This document shows, piece after piece, positions 1 through 5,940 of a DNA stretch of 7,755 bases. A program made the translations under genes and the position numbers. How positions within the stretch are numbered: the first letter of the stretch is position 1; the number at the start of each line of letters is the position of its first letter. The notes below the pieces were generated by a model. That model worked only from the letters and a program-made list of their open reading frames with translations, ran no database searches and was not told where the DNA came from. The DNA comes from Thermodesulfobacteriales bacterium (GTDB lineage: Bacteria; Desulfobacterota_D; UBA1144; Nemesobacterales; UBA2774): positions 1 through 7,755 of the forward strand of contig SPCL01000098.1 in assembly GCA_004525335.1 (NCBI GenBank), read 5' to 3'.

Positions 1-1279
1 CTCTATTAGGCGCATATAAATAATAGATTTCTTTCTGCTCTTCTTTCATACGAGATACATAATCATCAAGTGTGGTAAGATTGCCTTTCTGGGTAGCTGA
101 TGACTCAAAGCGAAGGAGCTTTGCCAGCTGTTCGCGGTTCTTAAAATCCGCAGCAACACCTTCTTTGATGAATATAGAGAAATTCTTATAAAACTCTTTG
201 TATTTCTCGGCATCTTTTTTAGATTCATCTTCAAGCATCTTAATAAAACGCCCTGTTATTACCTGACCGATTTTACTAGTAAGTGCACTGTCCTGCATAC
301 TCTCACGGGAGATATTGAGCGGCAGATCGGCGCTGTCCACAACGCCTTTCAGAAACCTCATCCAGTCGGGAAGCAAACCTTCGGGCTTAGAATCAATCAG
401 AACCTTCTTGCAATATAAACTCACACCCGGGTCTACTTTTCCAAATCCCATTTGCTCAGGGTTGAGTTTAGGCGCAAAAATAAGAGCGTTTATTTCAATT
501 GGCGCATCCGAGCTAAAATGCATTCTATAGTTTGGCTCATCAAAAGCGTTTGCCTGGAACTTGTAAAACTCAGTGTATTCTTCATCTGTAATTTCATTTT
601 TATTACGCATCCATATAGGCTGGATGTTGTTAATTTGCTCGCCGTTTAGTTTGATCGGAAATTGAACGAAGCTTGAATAGTGAGTGAGAACATGTTTTAC
701 CCTTTCATTATTTGAGTACTCTTTATCTTCTTCTTTTAGATGAACTACAATTTTACTTCCGCGCCTCACCCCTTTAGTGCTTTCTATTTCAAACGTACCT
801 GAACCGTCGCTCTTCCAGAGAAGACTCTTCGCAGTCTTTGTCCAATTATGGGTATAGACTTCTACCGACTCAGCAACCATAAACACGCTGTAGAAACCAA
901 CTCCGAATTGCCCGATCAGGTTCTGGTTAACTTCCCCACCCTTCTTTACAGCATTAAGGAAAGCCTTAGATCCGGAGTGCGCAATTGTGCCCAAGTTTTG
1001 AGTAAGATCATCCCGGGTCATTCCAATTCCATGATCTTCAATCGTTATAGTGTTTTCTTTATCGTTTGTAGTAATGATAATTTCTAAAGGAAGCTCTTCG
1101 TCATAGACCTCTTTTTCGGTTAACTGTATGTACCTTAGTTTTTCAAGCGCATCTGAAGCGTTAGATACAAGCTCTCTAACAAAGACCTCTTTGTCTGTGT
1201 ATAGAGAATTTATAACAATATCTAAAACCTGCTTTACCTCGGCCTGAAATTCATGTTTTTTTGTAGTCTTTTCAGTCAT
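1..1279 (-). CDS. htpG: Chaperone HtpG (bacterial Hsp90), N-terminal two thirds, 3' end outside window
   Basis: ATP-dependent homodimeric cytosolic chaperone of the Hsp90 family. The reading frame is open from the ATG at 1277-1279 to the left edge, giving about 426 codons of a protein usually 610-650 residues long. The N-terminal GHKL ATPase domain is clear: the helix RELVSNASDAL carries E36, N40 and D43; DHGIGMT (about 82-88) supplies the adenine-contacting Asp; GTIAHSGS (about 97-104) and GQFGVGFYS (about 123-131) form the ATP lid and glycine-rich segment. The middle domain contains DLPLNISRE, whose Arg (about 325) corresponds to the catalytic arginine that reaches into the ATP site. The visible part ends near a VSRMKEEQKEIYY segment, so the rest of the middle domain and the dimerisation domain are missing only because of the window edge. 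It lies downstream of the carbonic anhydrase gene on the same strand, with a 243-base spacer and its own promoter candidate. No frameshift was seen. Confidence 0.97.
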   Translation of the reverse strand, partial: MTEKTTKKHEFQAEVKQVLDIVINSLYTDKEVFVRELVSNASDALEKLRYIQLTEKEVYDEELPLEIIITTNDKENTITIEDHGIGMTRDDLTQNLGTIAHSGSKAFLNAVKKGGEVNQNLIGQFGVGFYSVFMVAESVEVYTHNWTKTAKSLLWKSDGSGTFEIESTKGVRRGSKIVVHLKEEDKEYSNNERVKHVLTHYSSFVQFPIKLNGEQINNIQPIWMRNKNEITDEEYTEFYKFQANAFDEPNYRMHFSSDAPIEINALIFAPKLNPEQMGFGKVDPGVSLYCKKVLIDSKPEGLLPDWMRFLKGVVDSADLPLNISRESMQDSALTSKIGQVITGRFIKMLEDESKKDAEKYKEFYKNFSIFIKEGVAADFKNREQLAKLLRFESSATQKGNLTTLDDYVSRMKEEQKEIYYLYAPNR

Positions 1280-1290
1280 TTATACTATTT

Positions 1291-1296
1291 ACCTCC
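1291..1296 (-). promoter_or_regulatory. Ribosome binding site of htpG
   Basis: GGAGGT on the minus strand, 11 bases before the htpG ATG. It is a strong Shine-Dalgarno match with slightly long spacing. It supports the start at 1279, where the protein begins MTEKTTKKHEF, as expected for HtpG. Confidence 0.8.
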
Positions 1297-1332
1297 GTGT
1301 AATTTGCATGGATAATGTTGATAGGGAATTTA

Positions 1333-1362
1333 ACTAGTTCACGCTTAAAATAGTCACTAGTT
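1333..1362. repeat. Two direct copies of ACTAGTT flanking the htpG -10 box
   Basis: ACTAGTT occurs at 1333-1339 and at 1356-1362, start to start 23 bases. The copies bracket the proposed -10 element at 1347-1352; one lies in the -35/-10 spacer, the other near the expected start of transcription. The left copy sits within the palindrome AACTAGTT. This could be a pair of operator half-sites or chance in AT-rich DNA. Confidence 0.3.
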
Positions 1363-1375
1363 TGGGATTTTCAAG
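1347..1375 (-). promoter_or_regulatory. Candidate htpG promoter
   Basis: Minus strand: CTTGAAA (1369-1375), then TATTTT (1347-1352). TTGAAA and TATTTT are 16 bases apart, acceptable for a housekeeping sigma factor. The CTTGAAA element also matches the -35 of sigma-32 type heat-shock promoters, which would suit an Hsp90 gene, but the CCCCAT-type -10 is at best degenerate. Transcription would start near 1340 and leave a leader of about 60 bases. No CIRCE element (TTAGCACTC-N9-GAGTGCTAA) is present. Confidence 0.45.
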
Positions 1376-1383
1376 ACTCTAAA

Positions 1384-1398
1384 GCCTAATAATTAGGC
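1384..1398. repeat. Perfect 15-base palindrome upstream of the htpG promoter
   Basis: GCCTAAT-A-ATTAGGC is a perfect dyad with 7-base arms and one central base. It lies 9 bases upstream of the proposed htpG -35, centred roughly 50 bases before the expected transcription start. Such a short centre suits a dimeric protein binding site better than an RNA hairpin. No known regulator is recognised. Confidence 0.4.
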
Positions 1399-1422
1399 AA
1401 TTTTCTATTTGGATTGATACGT

Positions 1423-1490
1423 AGCCGGTCTCCGCTTCAAAAATACTCTTTCTAGTTACGAGGAGCTTTTCTCTCTAAATCTATCCGGCT
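1423..1490. repeat. Nested inverted repeat in the carbonic anhydrase-htpG spacer
   Basis: AGCCGG (1423-1428) is complementary to CCGGCT (1485-1490), and just inside, CTCC (1430-1433) is complementary to GGAG (1462-1465). The stem could fold in a transcript of either strand, but the inner arms are asymmetric and the loop is long. It is upstream of the htpG promoter candidate, so it would belong to the 3' untranslated part of the carbonic anhydrase mRNA or to a separate small RNA. No known RNA family is recognised. Confidence 0.2.
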
Positions 1491-1499
1491 TGTCGATGG

Positions 1500-1517
1500 A
1501 ATCATTATAAAATGATT
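1500..1517. terminator. Weak AT-rich hairpin just after the carbonic anhydrase gene
   Basis: AATCATT (1500-1506), a 4-base loop, and AATGATT (1511-1517). On the plus strand it runs into six T (1516-1521); on the minus strand, the direction of the carbonic anhydrase gene, it is preceded by an A run and lacks a following T run. Its location five bases past the stop codon suggests a terminator or mRNA-end structure, but the stem has only one G-C pair. Confidence 0.25.
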
Positions 1518-1522
1518 TTTTA

Positions 1523-2251
1523 CTAGCTGATCAACTTTACTTCACCCGTTTTAAGGTCGTAGTTGGCGCCAACAACTTTTACTTTCCCTTTTTTAACGAG
1601 ATCGGAAATTATAGGGTCTGAATTATTAAGCTTATCAACCCCGATCTGCACATTAGAAATAATTGAATTATGAAGCAGGTTGCCCTTTTCACCTTTAGCT
1701 TTTACAACAGCAGGCTCGATGGCTTGTACAATGTTATTTATAGAGCCCGGGAACTCGGTTCCTTTCTGCAAAGCCTCAATAGCGCCCGTTACAGCCCCGC
1801 ACCCGCTATGTCCGAGTACCATTATCAAAGGGGTCCCTAGAACTAACGCTCCATACTCAAGACTTCCCTGAATACCGTAATTAGTAGGATTTACAATATT
1901 TCCTGCAACCCTGACTACAAACAGATCGCCAATCCCCTGATCAAATATTATCTCTGGAGCTACTCTAGAATCAGCGCATGCTAGAATTGAAACGAATGGA
2001 TTTTGCCCGGCCACAACCTCTTTACGGCGCTCAGCCGATCTTTCCTGATCCTTTTTCATAGAATTCACAAACCGCTTGTTTCCTTCCATTAGGACTTGTA
2101 GTGCTTCATCTGCGTTTTGGGGCCTTTTAGATTCATCCGCCAAAGCCTCTGGGATAGACAGCATTCCGCCTAAATTTAATGAAGCTGCGGCAATAGCTCC
2201 GACTCCACTTATTTTGATAAAATTTCTTCTGGAAAATGAATTGTCTGACAT
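1523..2251 (-). CDS. Tat-exported beta-class carbonic anhydrase
   Basis: Zinc enzyme interconverting CO2 and bicarbonate. The zinc ligands of the beta class are all present: C92, D94 and R96 in the CADSR motif, then H148 and C151 in HSGC. Residues 1-38 form a twin-arginine signal: SRRNFIK at 7-13, an Ala/Gly-rich hydrophobic stretch (about 14-31), and a likely cleavage after ALA (36-38). The mature enzyme of about 204 residues would therefore act outside the cytoplasm, exported folded with its zinc, as is usual for Tat substrates. The length (242) suits a beta-carbonic anhydrase plus leader. The ATG at 2249-2251 is fixed by a strong ribosome binding site six bases away and by the signal peptide. 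The gene lies 106 bases downstream of msrA on the same strand, with an inverted repeat between. The chemistry is secure; the physiological role (bicarbonate supply, CO2 trapping or pH) cannot be read from the sequence. Confidence 0.94.
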   Translation of the reverse strand: MSDNSFSRRNFIKISGVGAIAAASLNLGGMLSIPEALADESKRPQNADEALQVLMEGNKRFVNSMKKDQERSAERRKEVVAGQNPFVSILACADSRVAPEIIFDQGIGDLFVVRVAGNIVNPTNYGIQGSLEYGALVLGTPLIMVLGHSGCGAVTGAIEALQKGTEFPGSINNIVQAIEPAVVKAKGEKGNLLHNSIISNVQIGVDKLNNSDPIISDLVKKGKVKVVGANYDLKTGEVKLIS

Positions 2252-2257
2252 TTTGAT

Positions 2258-2263
2258 CCTCCT
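2258..2263 (-). promoter_or_regulatory. Ribosome binding site of the carbonic anhydrase gene
   Basis: AGGAGG on the minus strand, six bases before the ATG at 2249-2251. It is a near-perfect Shine-Dalgarno sequence. It argues that the full twin-arginine leader is translated. Confidence 0.85.
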
Positions 2264-2291
2264 TAATATTGGAAAAGGTTAAGTTTCTTAC

Positions 2292-2359
2292 AAAAAACCG
2301 ACAAGATAATTTGGAAGAAAGGATAATACAATAAAAGCAAATTATCAAGACTGGTTTTT
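2292..2359 (-). terminator. Imperfect long hairpin with T tract after msrA, possible terminator or attenuator
   Basis: Read on the minus strand, AAAAACC overlaps the msrA stop, followed by a mismatch, then GATAATTTG (2346-2338), a 24-base loop, CAAATTATC (2313-2305), a second mismatch and GGTTTTTT (2299-2292). The inner arms pair over 9 bases and the outer arms over 7. The structure ends in a run of six T, as a Rho-independent terminator does, though the loop is long and the stem AT-rich. It would end the msrA transcript or attenuate read-through into the carbonic anhydrase gene. No convincing promoter for the carbonic anhydrase was found in this spacer. Confidence 0.45.
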
Positions 2360-3044
2360 ATCTTCTATTCCTCTTAATAATATCCTTTAAAAAGCCGGCT
2401 TTGTCACCAGGTAAGCCAAGCAGCGGGAATACTTCTTCAAATTGAGAGACTTCTCCATAACCGCCGATAAAACCATTTACCCTCGCAGCGGAAGTGGAAT
2501 TTACAATGTCTCCCAGACTTGGATAAAAAGAACGGTACTCTGCCATTAGCTCCTCATATCCCTGGAGATGATATTTCTGATGATACATCTCAGCCATGTA
2601 AAACTTAGTAAACGGTATAAGCTCCGTTCCAACTTCTTCACCAAGTTGAGAAGACAACATAGCCCTACCTTCTCTCGCTACGCTTTCCTGATATTCGTTA
2701 TGAAAAAATAGTGCAGACGCATACTGCCTCTTCCACACCGTCCGGGTTGGTTTATGGCCATTCCAGAATATTTTGATAATCTCTTCAAATGAAATTTTCT
2801 TGGGGTCATAATCAATCTGAAGGGTTTCTATATGGTCACCAATGTTATGGTAATTAGGATCAGGCGTTGTCCCGCCTGCATACCCTACCCTTGTCCTGAC
2901 CACACCATCCATTGCACCAAACCTACAATCCGGCCCCCAAAAACATCCCATGGCGCATGTTAGAGTTTCTATCTCCCGAGGCGCAGATATGTCTATAGGT
3001 GGCATTTTGATGCCGGTGTCTAGATTTGTGATAATTTGACTCAT
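2358..3044 (-). CDS. msrA: Divergent peptide methionine sulfoxide reductase, MsrA type
   Basis: Predicted to reduce methionine-S-sulfoxide in proteins, repairing oxidative damage. The start is the ATG at 3042-3044 (MSQIITNL), giving 228 residues; GAGGTG lies six bases upstream. An in-frame TTG at 3089 has no such support. The catalytic motif GCFWG (33-37) supplies nucleophile C34. Y65 and E73 match the substrate-binding Tyr and Glu, and Y108 in QYASAL the second Tyr. Oddities: only three cysteines exist, C30, C34 and C40, all clustered, so the usual C-terminal resolving Cys is absent. The segment between Y65 and E73 (HNIGDHI) is four residues shorter than the usual VC-G-TGHAE stretch, and the conserved Asp five residues before Y108 is V103. 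A tail of about 55 residues follows the domain, containing ARVNGFIGGYG. No predicted signal peptide, so cytosolic. Probably co-transcribed with the upstream NTF2-like gene (63-base gap). Confidence 0.85.
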   Translation of the reverse strand: MSQIITNLDTGIKMPPIDISAPREIETLTCAMGCFWGPDCRFGAMDGVVRTRVGYAGGTTPDPNYHNIGDHIETLQIDYDPKKISFEEIIKIFWNGHKPTRTVWKRQYASALFFHNEYQESVAREGRAMLSSQLGEEVGTELIPFTKFYMAEMYHQKYHLQGYEELMAEYRSFYPSLGDIVNSTSAARVNGFIGGYGEVSQFEEVFPLLGLPGDKAGFLKDIIKRNRR

Positions 3045-3050
3045 AGTTCT

Positions 3051-3056
3051 CACCTC
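3051..3056 (-). promoter_or_regulatory. Ribosome binding site that decides the msrA start
   Basis: GAGGTG on the minus strand, six bases before the ATG at 3042-3044. The alternative TTG 45 bases upstream lacks a comparable site and would add a 15-residue tail unlike MsrA proteins. Confidence 0.7.
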
Positions 3057-3107
3057 GCAATTTAAGTTTAATATCCTTTCGAATACCAAACTATACTTAC
3101 GATAGGA

Positions 3108-3563
3108 TTATTCAGGCGGATTTAAAAATTTTATTTTACGCTCAAGTAATTTCCAATTGCCGTCTTTATTAACCCAGACACTATATACTTCATAATCCCC
3201 GCTATGGTCACTCCCGTCATAGGTCTTTGTCATGCTGATGTCTACTTGCGAGTTGGCTTTGTCTCCCTCAACATCCACTTTAATAGCTGTTATCTCTTGA
3301 GAAGTGATAACCTGTTTTGGTAGAGTTTTCAGAAATGCCTTTTTCTTCATAGGCCTATCACTGCTCATGCTCGATATAACAAAGCTGTCATCAAGAAGTG
3401 AGTCCATAAGCTCTTGGTCTTGATTTTCGAGCGCTTCAAAATATTGATTCTCTAGATTAGCAACAACCGCCTCGGATTTGTCAGACGATTCTGCAATACT
3501 GGAAATAGGATATGCAAGAACTAAAGTCAAAAGTAAAAATACCGATAAAAAGTTTCTGTTCAT
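3108..3563 (-). CDS. Small secreted NTF2/SnoaL-like (DUF4440-type) protein of unknown function
   Basis: A 151-residue protein with a Sec-type signal peptide: MNRN, a hydrophobic core (about 5-18) and a likely cleavage after SIA (22-24). There is no lipobox cysteine, so it is probably released into the periplasm or outside. The mature part opens with a helix around ENQYFEALENQD, then DDSFVISS, and ends with beta strands around YEVYSVWV and WKLLERKIKF. This pattern resembles the cone-shaped NTF2-like fold of the DUF4440/SnoaL group, whose members are enzymes, ligand-binding proteins or of unknown role. I see no catalytic motif. The ATG at 3561-3563 is chosen because GGAGG lies five bases upstream; an in-frame TTG at 3578 would overlap that site. 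It is the first gene of the leftward block, 63 bases before msrA, with a promoter candidate at 3627-3655. Fold assignment is by pattern recognition and moderately sure. Confidence 0.75.
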   Translation of the reverse strand: MNRNFLSVFLLLTLVLAYPISSIAESSDKSEAVVANLENQYFEALENQDQELMDSLLDDSFVISSMSSDRPMKKKAFLKTLPKQVITSQEITAIKVDVEGDKANSQVDISMTKTYDGSDHSGDYEVYSVWVNKDGNWKLLERKIKFLNPPE

Positions 3564-3568
3564 TATTT

Positions 3569-3573
3569 CCTCC
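3569..3573 (-). promoter_or_regulatory. Ribosome binding site that decides the NTF2-like gene start
   Basis: GGAGG on the minus strand, five bases before the ATG at 3561-3563. It rules against the upstream in-frame TTG (3576-3578), which would overlap it. Translation from the ATG also gives a cleaner signal peptide. Confidence 0.75.
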
Positions 3574-3626
3574 GTCAAGGGTTTCTATTAATGATTCTAA
3601 TTAGGGAGATTTAAAAATCAATCCGG

Positions 3627-3655
3627 TTAATATTAAGTAGACTGTCCAATGTCAT
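3627..3655 (-). promoter_or_regulatory. Candidate leftward promoter for the NTF2-like gene and msrA
   Basis: Minus strand: ATGACA (3650-3655, five of six matches to TTGACA), a 17-base spacer, then TATTAA (3627-3632, four of six matches to TATAAT). Transcription would start near 3620 and leave a leader of about 57 bases before the NTF2-like ATG. Confidence 0.5.
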
Positions 3656-3672
3656 AGAATATGTAGTATAAT
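3643..3672 (+). promoter_or_regulatory. Candidate rightward promoter for radA-murI
   Basis: A perfect TATAAT lies at 3667-3672; a weak -35 (TGTCCA, 3643-3648) is 18 bases upstream. Transcription would begin near 3679, giving a leader of only about 22 bases before the radA ATG. It overlaps the leftward promoter, so the two may compete or share a regulator. Confidence 0.55.
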
Positions 3673-3700
3673 CTCCTTACTTTTTAGAGATTGAAATCTT

Positions 3701-5077
3701 ATGAGGAAATCAAAAGTCATTACACTGTACGTATGTCAAAACTGCGGGAACTCTTCTCCCAGATGGTTAGGGAAATGCCCTGAATGTGAGAGCTGGAATA
3801 CCTATGTTGAAGAGCAGCAAGAAAAGACAAAAACAGCCTATAAAGCTATTAAAACCTCAGAGCCTATACCTATAACTGAAATCCAAAGCGGTAAGGAAGA
3901 TAGAATCCCCACTCATAATAATGAATTAGACAGAGTGCTCGGAGGAGGCTTTGTCCCGGGCTCTGTGATACTTGTAGGCGGCGATCCGGGGATAGGGAAA
4001 TCAACCCTTGCACTCCAGATGCTAAACGACATTGCTGCATCTTCAGAAATTGGAGACAGTCTTAATCTCCTCTACGTTACAGGGGAGGAATCGCCGGGGC
4101 AGGTAAAGTTGAGGGCACAGAGAATTGGAATTACCTCAGAGCGTGTTTTTGTACTTTCAGCAACCTCTGTCGAAAACATTATAGAAAACATAAAGGCCCT
4201 TTCCCCGCAAATTGCGGTTATAGACTCAATCCAAACAATGTATACAGAGGATCTCGCCTCAGCGCCGGGCAGTGTGGGGCAGATACGAGAATGCACTGCA
4301 AAATTAATGCAGCATGCTAAAGCCAATGGCCCAGCAATCCTTCTTGTCGGCCACGTAACAAAAGAAGGAGCAATCGCCGGCCCAAAGGTCTTAGAACACC
4401 TAGTGGACACAGTGCTTTATTTTGAAGGCGGAAAGGACCACCCATATAGAATACTTAGAGCGATAAAAAACAGATTCGGCTCTACTAATGAAATCGGCGT
4501 GTTTGAGATGATGGACGTTGGGCTTAAAGAAGTAAAGAACCCCTCAGAAATATTCCTGTCAGAACGCCCGGAGAATGCATCAGGTTCTGTTGTCACGCCA
4601 AGCATTGAAGGAACGCGGCCGATACTTGTTGAGATTCAAGCCCTTGTTTCCCCTTGTAGTTTTGGAGTCCCCAGAAGAACAACAATAGGGCTTGATAATA
4701 ACCGAGTGTCTTTATTACTCGCCGTTCTGGAAAAAAGAGCAGGTTTGCAAATATTGGGACAGGATGTTTTTATGAACGTCGCCGGAGGGGTAAAGATTGA
4801 AGAGCCCGCAATTGATCTGGCTATTTCTATTGCCCTTGTTTCAAGCTTCCTAAACAAGCCGATTGACCCCGGAGTAGTTGTATTTGGTGAGATAGGGCTG
4901 GCTGGAGAGGTTAGAGGGGTTTCTCAAATTGATATGAGAATAAATGAAGCCCAGAAACTCGGCTTTACCAAGTGCGTAGTTCCTAAAATAAATCTTGACA
5001 GAGTTCAGTCGACAGATAATTCTATCTCTCTTGTTGGTGTGGATTCAATTGAAAAAGCGATTGAAGTGTTCTTCTAA
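3701..5077 (+). CDS. radA: DNA repair protein RadA (Sms)
   Basis: RecA-related ATPase that promotes branch migration of recombination intermediates and helps process stalled forks; cytosolic. The 458 residues show the full family architecture. A zinc finger has C12, C15, C26 and C29 (CQNCG and CPEC). The RecA-like core has a Walker A at GGDPGIGKST (93-102), a Walker B at IAVIDSIQT (171-179), and the RadA signature KNRFG (256-260). The C-terminal part (about 285-458) is the Lon-protease-like domain, including NRVSLLLAVLEKRAG and GEIGLAGEVRGV. The length matches the usual 450-460 residues. The ATG is supported by the standard distance to the zinc finger, although the ribosome binding site is weak (AGAGA, 3686-3690). 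Stop at 5075-5077; murI begins 26 bases later and is probably co-transcribed. No frameshift or missing residue was seen. Confidence 0.97.
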   Translation: MRKSKVITLYVCQNCGNSSPRWLGKCPECESWNTYVEEQQEKTKTAYKAIKTSEPIPITEIQSGKEDRIPTHNNELDRVLGGGFVPGSVILVGGDPGIGKSTLALQMLNDIAASSEIGDSLNLLYVTGEESPGQVKLRAQRIGITSERVFVLSATSVENIIENIKALSPQIAVIDSIQTMYTEDLASAPGSVGQIRECTAKLMQHAKANGPAILLVGHVTKEGAIAGPKVLEHLVDTVLYFEGGKDHPYRILRAIKNRFGSTNEIGVFEMMDVGLKEVKNPSEIFLSERPENASGSVVTPSIEGTRPILVEIQALVSPCSFGVPRRTTIGLDNNRVSLLLAVLEKRAGLQILGQDVFMNVAGGVKIEEPAIDLAISIALVSSFLNKPIDPGVVVFGEIGLAGEVRGVSQIDMRINEAQKLGFTKCVVPKINLDRVQSTDNSISLVGVDSIEKAIEVFF

Positions 5078-5103
5078 CTAATCCAGAGAGACAATGTGAA
5101 CTT

Positions 5104-5940
5104 ATGAAAAACGATACACAAAATGCCCCGATCGGAGTATTTGACTCCGGCATAGGCGGGCTCACAGTAGTAAAAGAGCTAATTAGGAATTTGCCGGGTG
5201 AGGATATTATTTATCTGGGCGACACGGCAAGAGTTCCCTACGGAACTAAGTCGAGAAGAACGGTAATTGCCTATTCTCATAGCAATACTGAGTTTCTAAT
5301 TTCAAAGGGCGTTAAACTGCTTGTAGTAGCATGTAATACTGCATCCTCTGTCTCAATTCCAAGTCTAAGAAGTGAATTTGATATTCCTGTGATTGGCGTG
5401 ATAGAGCCGGGCGCTAAAAAAGCTGTAAGCGTCACCAAAACAGAGAAGATCGGTATTATAGGAACGCCCTCTACAATAAATAGCGGCGCTTACAAAAGTG
5501 CCATAGAAAGTCTAAACCCCAATATTGAAGTTATTTCAAAAGCTTGTCCGCTGTTCGTTCCACTAGCCGATGAAGGTTGGATCGAGGGTCAGATTACTGA
5601 GAGCATAGCCGAGAAATATCTAAGTCCATTTAAGGAAACAGGAATTGATGTACTCGTTTTGGGTTGCACACACTATCCCCTGCTTAAAAATACAATACAG
5701 AAAATTATGGGGGATCAAATAACTCTAGTTGATTCGGCTCAGGAAACAGCAGCATTAATAAAAGATATATTGATCGAGAAGAATCTCCTGAATGATAAAG
5801 GCACTCAGTCAGACAGAGAGTTTTATTTAACCGATGTATCCGATACTTTTTTATCTGTAGCCGGGAGATTTTTAGGAGAGAAGATCAATAAAATAGAGAT
5901 GGTTGATATAGTAGGGACGACAAGTCTGCCGTCCCCCTAG
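5104..5940 (+). CDS. murI: Glutamate racemase
   Basis: Cofactor-independent racemase converting L-glutamate to D-glutamate for the peptidoglycan stem peptide; cytosolic. The 278 residues carry all family landmarks: FDSGIGGLTV with D14 and S15, GDTARVPYG (39-47), the first catalytic cysteine C77 in ACNTASS, and the second, C188, in GCTHYPLL with H190. The length is typical (260-285). The ATG at 5104 gives a normal N terminus; the upstream purine stretch (GAGAG, about 5085-5090) is a poor and distant ribosome binding site, so translation may depend partly on read-through from radA, whose stop is 26 bases upstream. The 3' end holds a GC-rich inverted repeat within the last codons, and the stop is only 16 bases from the convergent etfA stop. 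Confidence 0.96.
   Translation: MKNDTQNAPIGVFDSGIGGLTVVKELIRNLPGEDIIYLGDTARVPYGTKSRRTVIAYSHSNTEFLISKGVKLLVVACNTASSVSIPSLRSEFDIPVIGVIEPGAKKAVSVTKTEKIGIIGTPSTINSGAYKSAIESLNPNIEVISKACPLFVPLADEGWIEGQITESIAEKYLSPFKETGIDVLVLGCTHYPLLKNTIQKIMGDQITLVDSAQETAALIKDILIEKNLLNDKGTQSDREFYLTDVSDTFLSVAGRFLGEKINKIEMVDIVGTTSLPSP
5914..5935. terminator. GC-rich hairpin overlapping the murI 3' end, possible terminator between convergent genes
   Basis: GGGACG (5914-5919) pairs with CGTCCC (5930-5935), extended by CA/TG after one A-C mismatch, leaving a 4-base loop. It lies inside the last codons of murI and is followed by T-rich but interrupted sequence over the murI stop and spacer. It is the only strong stem between the converging murI and etfA, so it may act for the rightward transcript. 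The lack of a clean T run keeps confidence low. Confidence 0.4.

Noticed and set aside
46..1087. Short open frames on both strands within 46-1087
   Set aside because: They lie inside the htpG frame, which gives a continuous, clearly recognisable Hsp90 sequence. Their translations resemble no family and lack ribosome binding sites.
1280..1346. RNA thermometer (ROSE or fourU type) in the htpG leader
   Set aside because: No U-rich or anti-Shine-Dalgarno stretch pairs convincingly with GGAGGT at 1291-1296.
2133..2348. A 71-codon leftward frame overlapping the start of the carbonic anhydrase gene
   Set aside because: It reads the Tat-leader region in another frame and crosses the ribosome binding site and inverted repeat; no family resemblance.
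3045..3089. An upstream in-frame TTG start for msrA
   Set aside because: The ATG at 3042-3044 has a well-spaced GAGGTG, and the extra 15 residues do not resemble MsrA or a signal peptide.
3564..3578. An upstream in-frame TTG start for the NTF2-like gene
   Set aside because: It would overlap the GGAGG site serving the ATG at 3561-3563 and adds an acidic pair before the signal peptide.
4072..4857. Leftward open frames antisense to radA, up to 112 codons
   Set aside because: They are opposite a fully conserved radA frame and show no recognisable domain or ribosome binding site.
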